Below are positions 17,696-25,189 of a stretch of 61,120 nucleotides of DNA, one piece after another (within the stretch, counting starts at the first letter, position 1; every line of letters starts with the position of its first letter). The stretch comes from Pseudomonadota bacterium (GTDB taxonomy: Bacteria > Pseudomonadota > Alphaproteobacteria > Caulobacterales > Caulobacteraceae): NCBI GenBank assembly GCA_023428785.1, contig JAEYWU010000019.1:1-61120 (forward strand), in the 5' to 3' direction. The notes beneath the pieces are model-generated. The model made no database searches. It saw only the letters and a list, made by a program, of their open reading frames with translations, and was not told where the DNA came from. Made by a program: the position numbers and the translations under genes.

Positions 17696-17809
17696 GCCCG
17701 GTGATTGGCCCGAGCCGGGCCGGCCTGCAAGCCCCGGGCGCTCGCTTGCATCGACAGACAGGCCCCGCTCGGAGTAGGAACCGCCCTCCGACCACGAAGG
17801 CTGTTTTCC

Positions 17810-18877
17810 TTGCACCTGCCCCAGGCCCGTCTCGATCAGGTTCTCGACCGCTTCCAGGAAGTCGAGGCGCGCATGGGCGCGGCCACCGACGGCCAGGAGA
17901 TCGTGCGCCTGTCCAAGGAGCACGCCGAGATCAAGCCGGTGGCGGACGCCGTGACCGCCCTCCAGAAGGCCCGCGCCGAGATCGATGATCTCAAGGCCAT
18001 GGCCTCCGATCCCGAGATGGCCGCCATGGCCGCCGAGGAACTGGACGCCCTGAACGAGACCCTGCCGGACCTCGAGCGCGAGGTCGCGCTGCTGCTGGCT
18101 CCACGCGACGCAGACGAAAACGCCTCGGCTATTCTCGAGGTCCGCGCCGGCACCGGCGGCGACGAGGCGGCCCTGTTCGCCGGCGACCTGTTCCGGATGT
18201 ACCAGCGCTACGCCCAGTCGATTGGGTGGCGCGTCGAGATCGACAGCGTCTCGGAAGGCGAGGTCGGCGGCTACAAGGAGATCGTCGCCACCATCACCGG
18301 CGACGGCGTCTTCGGCCGGCTGAAATTCGAGAGCGGCGTCCACCGCGTCCAGCGCGTGCCCGAGACCGAGGCCGGCGGCCGTATTCACACCTCGGCGGCC
18401 ACAGTCGCCGTCCTGCCCGAAGTCGAGGATGTCGAGATCGACATCCAGGAAAAGGACATCCGGATCGACACCTACCGGTCGTCCGGCGCCGGGGGTCAGC
18501 ACGTCAACAAGACCGACTCGGCCGTGCGCATCACCCACCTGCCCACCGGCATCGTCGCGACCAGCTCGGAGAAGTCCCAGCACGTCAACCGCGACAAGGC
18601 GATGAAGAACCTCAAGGCGCGTCTCTACGACATGCAGCGCCAGGAGAAGGACAAGGCCCGCTCCGACGCGCGCAAGTCCCAGGTCGGCTCCGGTGACCGG
18701 TCCGAGCGCATCCGCACCTACAACTTCCCGCAAGGGCGCGTGACCGACCACCGCATCGGCCTGACGCTGCACTCTCTGCCCCAGATCCTCGAGGGCGACC
18801 TCGACCCGATCCTGAACGCCCTCATCGCTGAGGATCAGGCCGAACGCCTCGCCAGCCTCGAGGCCGAGTTCGAATGA
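17810..18877 (+). CDS. prfA: Peptide chain release factor 1
   Basis: Recognises UAA and UAG stop codons and triggers peptide release on the ribosome. It starts at a TTG: the family N-terminus (LPQARLDQVLDRFQEVEARM) begins just there, GAAGG lies about nine bases upstream, and no ATG or GTG fits. The resulting 355 residues are normal for RF1. The stop-codon recognition tripeptide is Pro-Glu-Thr at 184-186 (RVPETEAGGRIHTS) and the catalytic GGQ is at 228-230 in SSGAGGQHVNKTDSAVRITH, the glutamine being the methylation site of PrmC, encoded 2 kb downstream. The stop overlaps the next gene's ATG. Confidence 0.95.
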   Translation: MHLPQARLDQVLDRFQEVEARMGAATDGQEIVRLSKEHAEIKPVADAVTALQKARAEIDDLKAMASDPEMAAMAAEELDALNETLPDLEREVALLLAPRDADENASAILEVRAGTGGDEAALFAGDLFRMYQRYAQSIGWRVEIDSVSEGEVGGYKEIVATITGDGVFGRLKFESGVHRVQRVPETEAGGRIHTSAATVAVLPEVEDVEIDIQEKDIRIDTYRSSGAGGQHVNKTDSAVRITHLPTGIVATSSEKSQHVNRDKAMKNLKARLYDMQRQEKDKARSDARKSQVGSGDRSERIRTYNFPQGRVTDHRIGLTLHSLPQILEGDLDPILNALIAEDQAERLASLEAEFE

Positions 18878-19278
18878 GCGTCTGGGACCTGATCGCCCGC
18901 GCCGAACTGGCCCGCCGGGACCACCAGATCGAACGCGCCGTCGACCTCTATGAGGACGCCGCCCGTCAGGCCCAGGCCGCAGGCGACGCCCAGGCCTGCG
19001 TCCATGCCCTGCGCCATCGCGGCGAGATCCTGTCCGACCGCGGCCAGCTGGCGGACGCCGAACCCTGCCTCGTCGCCGCGCTCGATCTGGCGCGCGATGG
19101 AGCCGTGTCGACCCCGCTCGATCTCGCTAACACCATCCGCCCGCTCGCCCTGCTCCGCCTCAAGCAGAAGCATGCCGACGCCCTGGCCCTGCTCACTGAA
19201 GCCCGCGATCTCTACGCCGAGGCCGAGATCGAGGATGGCGTCCGCGAAATGGGCCGCATGGCCGCGCGCCTGTCCTGA
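18874..19278 (+). CDS. Small TPR-like protein, function unknown
   Basis: A 134-residue soluble protein made almost wholly of helices in a tetratricopeptide pattern (for example ARRDHQIERAVDLYEDAARQAQAAGD, then ALRHRGEILSDRGQLADAEPCLVAALDLAR, then ALLRLKQKHADALALLTEARDLYAEAE), about three repeats. Its ATG overlaps the prfA stop (ATGA), so it is translationally coupled to release factor 1. No catalytic residues are visible. A scaffold role is plausible, partner unknown. Confidence 0.75.
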   Translation: MSVWDLIARAELARRDHQIERAVDLYEDAARQAQAAGDAQACVHALRHRGEILSDRGQLADAEPCLVAALDLARDGAVSTPLDLANTIRPLALLRLKQKHADALALLTEARDLYAEAEIEDGVREMGRMAARLS

Positions 19279-19324
19279 TCCGGCCGGACAAACCGGCGCC
19301 ACAGTCCGCGCGTCTGGTCAGGGC

Positions 19325-19723
19325 ATGCGTAATCTCCTCCTGATCGCCGCCGCCATGGCCTCCACGCTCGTCGCAGGCGCCGCCTGGGCCTGCAGTTGCA
19401 TCCGCTTCGACAGCGCCGCGGACCAGTTCGCACAGGCAGAGGTCATGTTGGTCGGCCGGGTGCTTTCGACGGTCGAGACCTCGCCGCAGCAGGCTGTGAC
19501 CCGCTTCGAAGTCCTCAGGGGCCTCAAGGGCCCGCACGCCGGGGTCGTCGAAATCCGCCACACCGTCAACGACGGCGGCGCGGCCTGCGGTGTCCAGTTT
19601 GAGATTGGGCAGACGACGCCCGTCATCGCCTTCGAGTCGGACGGACACCTCCAGACCAATCTCTGCTCGATGCCTCAGTTTCCTTTGCAGGACTTCGAAG
19701 CCCTTCAGGGCGAACTCGGCTGA
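19325..19723 (+). CDS. Secreted TIMP/NTR-like protein with N-terminal Cys-Ser-Cys
   Basis: A 132-residue exported protein. The signal peptide ends in AGAAWA and the mature chain begins CSC, the arrangement seen in tissue-inhibitor-of-metalloproteinase (TIMP)/netrin-like domains and their bacterial relatives. The body follows the bacterial family pattern: ADQFAQAEVMLVGRVLS, then VTRFEVLRGLKG and GAACGVQFEIGQ, with later cysteines that could pair with the first two. Whether it inhibits a protease is not known. The stop is 1 base from the convergent YihY gene's stop. Confidence 0.72.
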   Translation: MRNLLLIAAAMASTLVAGAAWACSCIRFDSAADQFAQAEVMLVGRVLSTVETSPQQAVTRFEVLRGLKGPHAGVVEIRHTVNDGGAACGVQFEIGQTTPVIAFESDGHLQTNLCSMPQFPLQDFEALQGELG

Positions 19724-19724
19724 C

Positions 19725-20942
19725 CTAGTCAGGCGGCGCCGCATCGCGCCGGATACGGCGCTTAAGGAGACGGTCCGAAAGCGCCTCCGCGTGCCTCAGG
19801 GTGAATGCCAGAGCCGCCGGGTTGCCTCGCTTCGGCCCCAGGGTGTCGGCGACCACCGCCCCGCGCTCGCCCAGAGGCTTGGGCTCGCCCGTCGTGGTGT
19901 CCACAGCGGTCTGGTGTTCGATCTCGGCGTTCAGCTCGGCGCCCATCAGCACGATCTGGACGGTCAGCCATGTCCAGATCAGGAAACCCATCATCGCGGC
20001 CAGCGGACCATATGAAGCAGTCCGCACGAAGGTCTGGATGTAGAAGGAGAAACCCAGCGACAGCATCAGGCTGAGCAGGGCCGCGAAAATCGCGCCCGGC
20101 GTCAGCCAGCGCCAGCGCGCCCGGGCGCGGCACGGGCCCATGCGATAAGCCAGCGTCAACGCCGCCACATAGACCGCCAGCAGGACCGGCCAGCGCAGCG
20201 GCGCCAGATGCGCCCACTCCTCGGCCAGACCGAAGACGCCCAGCGCGATCGGGAGTCCCACGACCAGCGCCGCCGTCGTCAGCACCGCCACCAGTCCCGA
20301 CAGGGTGAAGGCCATGCAGACCAGATTGTAGTTGACGATGTTGCGCTTCTCGACCTCGTGATACGCCACGTTCAGCCCGTAGAAGAGCGTCTTGACCGCG
20401 CCGTTCGCGGTCCATAGCGACAGGATCAGGGTCCACACCAGAGTGACGGTCAGCTCGGTGTTCGAGTTCTCCGCCAGCCGCTGCATCTCTTCGGCCAGGA
20501 ACCCCGCGACCCCGGGCGGCAAAACCGAATATAGGAGTTGCAGACGCGGGGCCGCCTCGGCCGGATCGGCGAACAGGCCATAGATGGTCACCAGCGCGCC
20601 GAGCGTCGGAAACAGCGACAGGGCCACGAAAAAGGTCACCCCGCCCGCGACGAAGCCGACGCGGTCGCCGAAATAGGACGCACCCAGCCGCCAGAAGATG
20701 TCGGTCCAGCCCTTGCGCGGAATCCGTTCCGGTCGGTCCGCCGAGCGTCCTCGCCCGGGCTCTCGCGCCTCATAGTCCTCCGGAACCAGCGGCCCCGGCT
20801 CCGGTTCGGGAATCTCGACGGGCGCGACCTTGCCGTTCCGGATCAGATGCGAAGCCGCCGCACCCGCGGCCACCCCGGCCGCCGCAGTCCCGATCAGGGC
20901 CCAGATCGCCCCGACGCCGAAGGAGGATTTGCTTGCCGCCAT
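19725..20942 (-). CDS. YihY/virulence factor BrkB family membrane protein
   Basis: Inner-membrane protein of the YihY/BrkB family, once annotated as ribonuclease BN; function still unclear. The 405-residue protein has an N-terminal hydrophobic helix (about 7-30), a Pro/Glu-rich linker, then the six-helix core opening with the family pattern FGDRVGFVAGGVTFFVALSLFPTLGALVTIYGLF and including LWTANGAVKTLFYGLNVAYHEVEKRNIVNYN. The C-terminus is a charged soluble tail. The ATG chosen is preferred over a TTG nine codons upstream, although neither has a clear Shine-Dalgarno. It is convergent with the TIMP-like gene. Confidence 0.88.
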   Translation of the reverse strand: MAASKSSFGVGAIWALIGTAAAGVAAGAAASHLIRNGKVAPVEIPEPEPGPLVPEDYEAREPGRGRSADRPERIPRKGWTDIFWRLGASYFGDRVGFVAGGVTFFVALSLFPTLGALVTIYGLFADPAEAAPRLQLLYSVLPPGVAGFLAEEMQRLAENSNTELTVTLVWTLILSLWTANGAVKTLFYGLNVAYHEVEKRNIVNYNLVCMAFTLSGLVAVLTTAALVVGLPIALGVFGLAEEWAHLAPLRWPVLLAVYVAALTLAYRMGPCRARARWRWLTPGAIFAALLSLMLSLGFSFYIQTFVRTASYGPLAAMMGFLIWTWLTVQIVLMGAELNAEIEHQTAVDTTTGEPKPLGERGAVVADTLGPKRGNPAALAFTLRHAEALSDRLLKRRIRRDAAPPD

Positions 20943-21008
20943 GGTCGGGACAATGGCCGGACACGGCAAAGGTTGCCAGAGCCCCCTGTTCGGCCCACAT
21001 GGCGGCGC

Positions 21009-21860
21009 ATGACCACCCTCGTGAAATCCTGGAAGGCCGCTCAGGAGCGGCTGAAGTCCGCCGCCATCGACAGCCCGGCCATCGACGCGCGCCTCCTGCT
21101 CGAGGCCGCCGCCGACTGCTCGCGCCTGGACATCGTCACTGACCCCTATCGTGAAGTCACCGCCGACCAGCAGGCCGCCTATGACGGCTTCATCGACCGC
21201 CGCCTGATGCGCGAGCCGGTCGCCCGCATCCTGGGCCGCAAGGCCTTCTGGAAGATCCTGCTCCAGCTGACGCCCGACGTCCTGGTGCCGCGCGCCGACA
21301 CCGAGACGGTCGTTGAAACCGCCCTGTCGGCCTTCCCCGAAGGCATGGCCTTCCAGATGATCGACATGGGCGTGGGTTCCGGCGCCATCCTGCTGTCGAT
21401 CCTGGCTGAGCGTCCGGGCGCCAGGGGCCTGGGGACCGACATTTCAGAAGAGGCCATCGCGGTGGCCCGCGACAACGCCGCTAATCTGGGTCTGGGCGAT
21501 CGCACGGCCTTCCTGCGCACCGCCTGGGCCGACGGCGTGGCCGACGCGAGCTTCGATCTGGTCGTCTCCAACCCGCCCTACATCCGCTCGGAAGAGATCG
21601 AGACCCTGGATCCGGAAGTGCGCGAGCACGACCCGCGCCTGGCGCTGGACGGCGGCCCGGACGGGCTGGACGCCTACCGCGCTCTGGTCCCGGAAACCCT
21701 GCGCATCCTGAAACCCCTGGGCGTCTTCATCGTCGAGACCGGCTGGGATCAGGCCGAGGACGTCAAGGCGCTGTTCGCCGAGGCCGGCTTCGAGAACCTG
21801 CGCATCGTCCAGGACCTGGCGACGCGCGACCGGGTGGTCACGGGCACGCGCCCGGCCTGA
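21009..21860 (+). CDS. prmC: Release factor glutamine methyltransferase
   Basis: Methylates the GGQ glutamine of RF1/RF2 using SAM, boosting termination. The 283-residue protein has the helical N-terminal domain with GRKAFWKILLQLTPDVLVPRADTE (the family's PRxDTE), motif I IDMGVGSGAILLSILAERPGARGLGTDIS and the catalytic NPPY motif in LVVSNPPYIRSEEI. prmC normally follows prfA directly; here three genes intervene, one of them on the opposite strand. The ATG chosen gives the typical length. Confidence 0.94.
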   Translation: MTTLVKSWKAAQERLKSAAIDSPAIDARLLLEAAADCSRLDIVTDPYREVTADQQAAYDGFIDRRLMREPVARILGRKAFWKILLQLTPDVLVPRADTETVVETALSAFPEGMAFQMIDMGVGSGAILLSILAERPGARGLGTDISEEAIAVARDNAANLGLGDRTAFLRTAWADGVADASFDLVVSNPPYIRSEEIETLDPEVREHDPRLALDGGPDGLDAYRALVPETLRILKPLGVFIVETGWDQAEDVKALFAEAGFENLRIVQDLATRDRVVTGTRPA

Positions 21861-21869
21861 CGAACCCCC

Positions 21870-21898
21870 TTGGAGGAACGCGGGAAAGTCGCTACATA
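21870..21898 (+). promoter_or_regulatory. Candidate housekeeping promoter for the DUF4167 gene
   Basis: TTGGAG (21870-21875) and TACATA (21893-21898) are spaced by 17 bases. The -10 region reads GCTACATA, a 7-of-8 match to the GCTANAWC element of Caulobacter housekeeping promoters. Transcription would begin near 21905, giving a leader of about 175 bases before DUF4167. The -10 lies within the loop of an inverted repeat. Confidence 0.5.
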
Positions 21899-21909
21899 AC
21901 CCGCGTTCC
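21875..21909. repeat. Perfect 10-bp inverted repeat over the DUF4167 promoter
   Basis: GGAACGCGGG and CCCGCGTTCC are exact reverse complements separated by 15 bases (21885-21899). No T tract follows, so a simple intrinsic terminator for prmC is unlikely. The spacer contains the candidate -10 box, so the arms could be an operator or a stem at the start of the leader RNA. Confidence 0.6.
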
Positions 21910-21989
21910 CACCTGACGATCAGATCGACGGCCCAGAGCCGCACGATTTCGACGGGGCCGCGAAGGCGCGCGGAACACCTTCAAGGACC

Positions 21990-22085
21990 ATGGCCAGCGC
22001 ATTCGGGGGACAGGCTTCCGGACGCCCCATGGACAAGGGTCGCCAGCGGACGAACCGCACGACCACGGACACGGTATCGATATGA
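21990..22085 (+). CDS. Possible 31-codon leader ORF coupled to the DUF4167 gene
   Basis: An ATG preceded by AAGGA (2-base spacing) opens a 31-codon frame rich in Arg, Thr and Gly. Its TGA stop overlaps the DUF4167 start codon in an ATGA, the arrangement of translational coupling. The frame is open further upstream but has no other start. It could be a regulatory leader peptide, a small protein or chance in GC-rich DNA. No homology is recognised. Confidence 0.35.
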   Translation: MASAFGGQASGRPMDKGRQRTNRTTTDTVSI

Positions 22086-22876
22086 GAGACTTCAAGGGCA
22101 TGAAGCGGTCGCGTAGCCGCAACCGCAGGTCCAGCGGCTCTTCGGGCGGACAGAACAACAACCCGAACCGCTCGTTCGACTCGACCGGGCCGGAGGGCAT
22201 CAAGGTCCGCGGCAACGCCCAGACCGTCTATGAGCGCTACCAGCAGCTGGCGCGCGACGCGACCTCGTCAGGCGACCGCATCCTGGCCGAGAACTACCTC
22301 CAGCACGCCGAACACTATTTCCGTCTGCTGCGCATCATGCAGCCCAACCGCCCGGTCTCCGAGATCGCGGCCCGCGAGGGCGCGAACGCCGGCTTCGACA
22401 TCGATTTCGAAGACGAGTCCGGCACCCAGTTCGCCCAGGTTCCGCAGCAACAGCAGCAACCCCAAGGCGGCCAGGGCGCCCAAGACAACGCCGAAGGCGG
22501 CCAGCCGCAGGCTTCCGGCGACAACACGTCGGGCGGCGAGCGCGCCGAAGGCGAAGGCCAGCCCAGCCGCCGTGAATCCCGCCGCGAGCGCTACGAGCGC
22601 CGCCGTCAGGAACGCTGGGGCGCCGAGGGCCAGGAAGGCCGCGACGAAGGCGGCGAAGGCGAGAGCGAATCCGCCGATCCGCTGGCCGTCATCGAGCCGG
22701 CCGCCGCCGAGGCGTCTGACATCGACACGTCCGAAAACCACATGCCCAGCTTCCTGACCCGCTCGACGCCCGCCCCTGCGACGTCGGACGAGGACGGCGA
22801 AGCCGCGCCGGCGCCGCGCCGGACGCGCACCCGCAAGCCCAAGGCCGCCGCCGAGACCTCGGACGGCGAGGGCTGA
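22082..22876 (+). CDS. DUF4167 domain-containing protein
   Basis: A 264-residue basic-then-acidic protein. The conserved DUF4167 domain occupies about residues 5-95: an Arg/Ser/Asn-rich start (MKRSRSRNRRSSGSS), then GIKVRGNAQTVYERYQQLARDA and SGDRILAENYLQHAEHYFRLL, a signature found in nearly all alphaproteobacteria beside prmC and prfA. The rest is low-complexity, Gln/Gly-rich, then Arg/Glu-rich, and disordered in appearance, ending with a basic stretch (PRRTRTRKPKAAA). The Arg-rich N-terminus suggests RNA or ribosome binding, which is inference. A leader of about 175 bases with a possible small ORF precedes it. Confidence 0.9.
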   Translation: MRDFKGMKRSRSRNRRSSGSSGGQNNNPNRSFDSTGPEGIKVRGNAQTVYERYQQLARDATSSGDRILAENYLQHAEHYFRLLRIMQPNRPVSEIAAREGANAGFDIDFEDESGTQFAQVPQQQQQPQGGQGAQDNAEGGQPQASGDNTSGGERAEGEGQPSRRESRRERYERRRQERWGAEGQEGRDEGGEGESESADPLAVIEPAAAEASDIDTSENHMPSFLTRSTPAPATSDEDGEAAPAPRRTRTRKPKAAAETSDGEG

Positions 22877-22900
22877 GCCTGAGATCGCAGAGACCAGCGC

Positions 22901-23620
22901 GTGTGGGGCCTCGCCAATCCTGACCGCTTCATGCGGCTGACGCGTGGCTGGAGCCTTGTGCTCGGGCTTGTCGCGGCGGCCCTCATCGCGGCCGGCCTCT
23001 GGCTCGGCTTTGTCGCGCCTGAGGATTACCAGCAGGGCGACACCGTCCGGATCATGTTCGTGCATGTTCCGGCGGCCTGGGCGTCGCTGGCGGCCTATGT
23101 CGCCCTGGGCGGGGCCAGTTTCGCCGCCCTGATCTGGCGTCACCCTCTCGCCGACGCCGCCGCCAAGGTCTGCGCCCCGATCGGCGCATCCTTCACCGCG
23201 CTTGCCCTGATCACCGGCTCGCTCTGGGGCAAGCCAATGTGGGGAACCTGGTGGGTCTGGGACGCCCGCCTGACCTCGGTGGTGATCCTGTTCCTCTTCT
23301 ATCTGGGCTGCATGGCGCTTCGCGCCTCGATCGATGACGAGGCTCGCGCCGGACGCGCCGCCTCGATCCTGGCTCTGGTCGGGCTGGTCAATCTACCGAT
23401 CGTGAAGTTCTCGGTGGACTGGTGGTCGACCCTGCATCAGCCGGCTTCGGTCTTCCGCGCCGACGGTCCGACCATGACGTCTGACTATTTGTGGCCGCTG
23501 GCCCTGATGGGCCTGGCCTACACCGTCCTGTTCGCGGCCCTGTGGATCGTCGCCATCCGCACCGAGGTGCGCGAGCGCCGCATCCGCGCCCTGATGCTGC
23601 GCCAGGCGCGGGAGGCCTGA
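22901..23620 (+). CDS. ccmC: Cytochrome c maturation heme transporter protein CcmC
   Basis: Inner-membrane protein that presents heme to the chaperone CcmE in system I cytochrome c maturation. Of 239 residues, six helices are predicted; the periplasmic Trp-rich heme motif WGTWWVWDARLTS is at about 114-126, with candidate heme-ligand histidines in FVHVPAAW (His55) and STLHQPAS. The start is GTG: it yields the family N-terminus MWGLANPDRF; an ATG ten codons later would lose it. It is followed by ccmD (1-base gap) and ccmG (overlapping). ccmA, ccmB, ccmE, ccmF and ccmH are not in this window. Confidence 0.93.
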   Translation: MWGLANPDRFMRLTRGWSLVLGLVAAALIAAGLWLGFVAPEDYQQGDTVRIMFVHVPAAWASLAAYVALGGASFAALIWRHPLADAAAKVCAPIGASFTALALITGSLWGKPMWGTWWVWDARLTSVVILFLFYLGCMALRASIDDEARAGRAASILALVGLVNLPIVKFSVDWWSTLHQPASVFRADGPTMTSDYLWPLALMGLAYTVLFAALWIVAIRTEVRERRIRALMLRQAREA

Positions 23621-23621
23621 G

Positions 23622-23771
23622 ATGCCCGACCTCGACATGGCTCCCTACGCCGGCTTCGTCTGGGGATCCTACGGGATCAGCGCCCTGGTGCTGGCGGGGC
23701 TCATCTTTCGCATCTGGAGTCGGGCGCGCGCGTCCGCCATCAGACTGAAGAATCTGGAGGACGGTCGGTGA
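23622..23771 (+). CDS. ccmD: Heme exporter protein CcmD
   Basis: A 49-residue protein with one transmembrane helix (about residues 8-30, including YAGFVWGSYGISALVLAGLIF) followed by a basic cytoplasmic tail (RIWSRARASAIRLKNLE). Size, topology and position between ccmC and ccmG identify CcmD, which helps release holo-CcmE from CcmABC. It begins one base after ccmC's TGA with GGAGG upstream inside ccmC, and its stop overlaps the ccmG GTG (GTGA). Confidence 0.9.
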   Translation: MPDLDMAPYAGFVWGSYGISALVLAGLIFRIWSRARASAIRLKNLEDGR

Positions 23772-24307
23772 GCCCCAATCGCCTGCCGCTCTCCATTGGC
23801 ATCGTCGTCGCCATCATCGCCATCCTGGTCGGCTACAGAATGTGGAGCGCCGATCCGGCGGTCGACGAACACCCCGTCGAGGTCACCTCCATCCCGGCCG
23901 GCGCCCTGGTCACCCCTCTCCGCGGTGGTGAGCCCCACCCCCTGGCTGACGAGATCGTCGGCGTCACGGTGGTCAACTATTTCGGTAGTTGGTGCGCCCC
24001 CTGCCATGCCGAGAATCCCGTGCTGCTCCAGCTTCGCGCCGAAGGTGTCCGGATTGTCGGCGTCGCGGTCCGCGACCAGCCAGAGGCCACCCAGACCTTC
24101 CTCGATCAGCTCGGCGACCCCTTCTATCGCGTCATGCTGGATCCGACCGGCGCCACCATGACCGCCATGGATCTGGGCCCCGATCTCCCTCAGACCCTGG
24201 TGGTCTCGCCGCATGGCGAAATCCTGTACCGGCACTCCGGTGGTCTCGTCGGGACGGACGGCGAAGCGGCCCTGGAAGAAATCCGCCGGTTGGCGGGCCC
24301 GCGTTAA
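23768..24307 (+). CDS. ccmG: Thiol:disulfide interchange protein CcmG/DsbE
   Basis: Periplasmic, membrane-anchored thioredoxin-like reductant that keeps apocytochrome c CXXCH cysteines reduced for heme attachment. The 179-residue protein has an N-terminal anchor helix (about 6-24) and the active site WCAPC at 75-79 (YFGSWCAPCHAENPVLLQL), plus the cis-Pro segment LPQTLVVSPHGEILYRHSG. It starts at a GTG overlapping the ccmD stop and completes a ccmC-ccmD-ccmG unit. Confidence 0.92.
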   Translation: MSPNRLPLSIGIVVAIIAILVGYRMWSADPAVDEHPVEVTSIPAGALVTPLRGGEPHPLADEIVGVTVVNYFGSWCAPCHAENPVLLQLRAEGVRIVGVAVRDQPEATQTFLDQLGDPFYRVMLDPTGATMTAMDLGPDLPQTLVVSPHGEILYRHSGGLVGTDGEAALEEIRRLAGPR

Positions 24308-24335
24308 CCCTTTTTCGGCACCATCTGTTAACCAT
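24304..24335 (+). promoter_or_regulatory. Two TTAACC sites, one a CtrA-type TTAACCAT half-site
   Basis: TTAACC occurs at 24304 and TTAACCAT at 24328, the latter 6 bases before the ATG of a small gene. TTAACCAT is the known half-site of CtrA, the Caulobacter cell-cycle regulator; the full site TTAA-N7-TTAA is absent because the spacing is 20 bases. TTAA is rare in GC-rich DNA, so a pair is notable. Function is inference. Confidence 0.35.
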
Positions 24336-24341
24336 GTCGGC

Positions 24342-24587
24342 ATGACCGCGCCGATCCGCCCTGGCCTGCCGCAAGTTCCCACGCCCGCGCCCCAGCGCAG
24401 CGCGGCTGCGCTGGCCGCACAGCGGGCGTTCTTCCAGTCGGCGCTTGAGCGCGCCGCCCAGCCCCTGCCCGCAGCGGCGGCCACTCAGCAACCGGCCAAG
24501 GTCCAGCCGACCGCCACCGCCTCAGTGACGGCGGCTTCGACCGATCCCCTGCCTCGCCCGGGGCGGCTTCTCGATATTCGGGTCTAG
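24342..24587 (+). CDS. Small hypothetical protein, Ala/Pro/Gln-rich
   Basis: An 81-residue protein with no recognised domain. It is Pro/Ala/Gln-rich with a short predicted helix (RSAAALAAQRAFFQSALERAAQ) and a conserved-looking end, RPGRLLDIRV. No signal peptide or membrane segment is apparent. No clear Shine-Dalgarno precedes the ATG, but CtrA-like TTAACC sites lie directly upstream. Its TAG stop overlaps that of the convergent MarR gene in CTAG. The call as a real gene is moderate. Confidence 0.5.
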   Translation: MTAPIRPGLPQVPTPAPQRSAAALAAQRAFFQSALERAAQPLPAAAATQQPAKVQPTATASVTAASTDPLPRPGRLLDIRV

Positions 24588-25096
24588 GCTTCGGGCTCGG
24601 CCGGCGTCTCGGCCTTGGCGGCTTTGTCCTTGCGGGCCTTCTCCGGCTCGTCCGCCAGCCGCGCCAACTGTTTGAGGAAGCCGTCGCGCTTGGGCTTGGG
24701 CAACAGACCCAGGATGCGCTTGTCGGCCGCCTTCACCCGCGGACGCGCCTGCTCCAGCGCGGCGACGCCGGCCTCGGTCAGCTGAACCGTCTTTGCCCGG
24801 CCGTCGTCGGCCGAACGTTCGCGCTGCAGCAGCCCCTTGTCGATCATGCGTGCGACCAGTTCCGCCAGCGTCGACCGGTCGATGCCGGTCAGGACCACAA
24901 GGTCAGTCTGCGAAGGCGCCTCGACGCCGGCCGCCGCGGCCAGGACCGCGTACTGGCGCTGGGTCAGGGTCGCCGCCCCCATTTCTTCCGCATAGATGCC
25001 GACGGCGCGCTGAAGCACCCTGTGCAGCAGATGGCTCGGCGATTCCGCCAGGGCGGATGTGCGCGCCGCATCCGACTTCTTGCCTGATTTCGCCAT
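24584..25096 (-). CDS. MarR-family transcriptional regulator
   Basis: A 170-residue winged-helix regulator. The DNA-binding core spans about residues 45-115: LTQRQYAVLAAAAGVEAPSQTDLVVLTGIDRSTLAELVARMIDKGLLQRERSADDGRAKTVQLT in pieces, including the wing DDGRAK. The start chosen has a basic N-terminus (MAKSGKKSD); 15 further codons upstream are possible. The C-terminus is a Lys/Glu/Ala-rich tail longer than usual for MarR. No partner gene is adjacent on the same strand; MarR regulators often repress a divergent neighbour, but the gene behind its start (yciB) is also on this strand. Confidence 0.87.
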   Translation of the reverse strand: MAKSGKKSDAARTSALAESPSHLLHRVLQRAVGIYAEEMGAATLTQRQYAVLAAAAGVEAPSQTDLVVLTGIDRSTLAELVARMIDKGLLQRERSADDGRAKTVQLTEAGVAALEQARPRVKAADKRILGLLPKPKRDGFLKQLARLADEPEKARKDKAAKAETPAEPEA

Positions 25097-25189
25097 CTCA
25101 ACCGTCCGCACCCTGCCTAAGTCAGCTTGGGTTTGGCACAACCGTTCAGCTTCCTGACGACAGCTCGGCGTCAGACCTGTGACGCCGTC

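Noticed and set aside
17696..18772. N-terminal extension of the Rrf2 regulator to ~500 residues
   Set aside because: The extra part is the complement of prfA, a well-supported gene, and the regulator's family N-terminus begins exactly at an internal ATG.
21875..21909. The inverted repeat after prmC as an ordinary intrinsic terminator
   Set aside because: No T tract follows the stem on either strand, and a good -35/-10 pair overlaps it.
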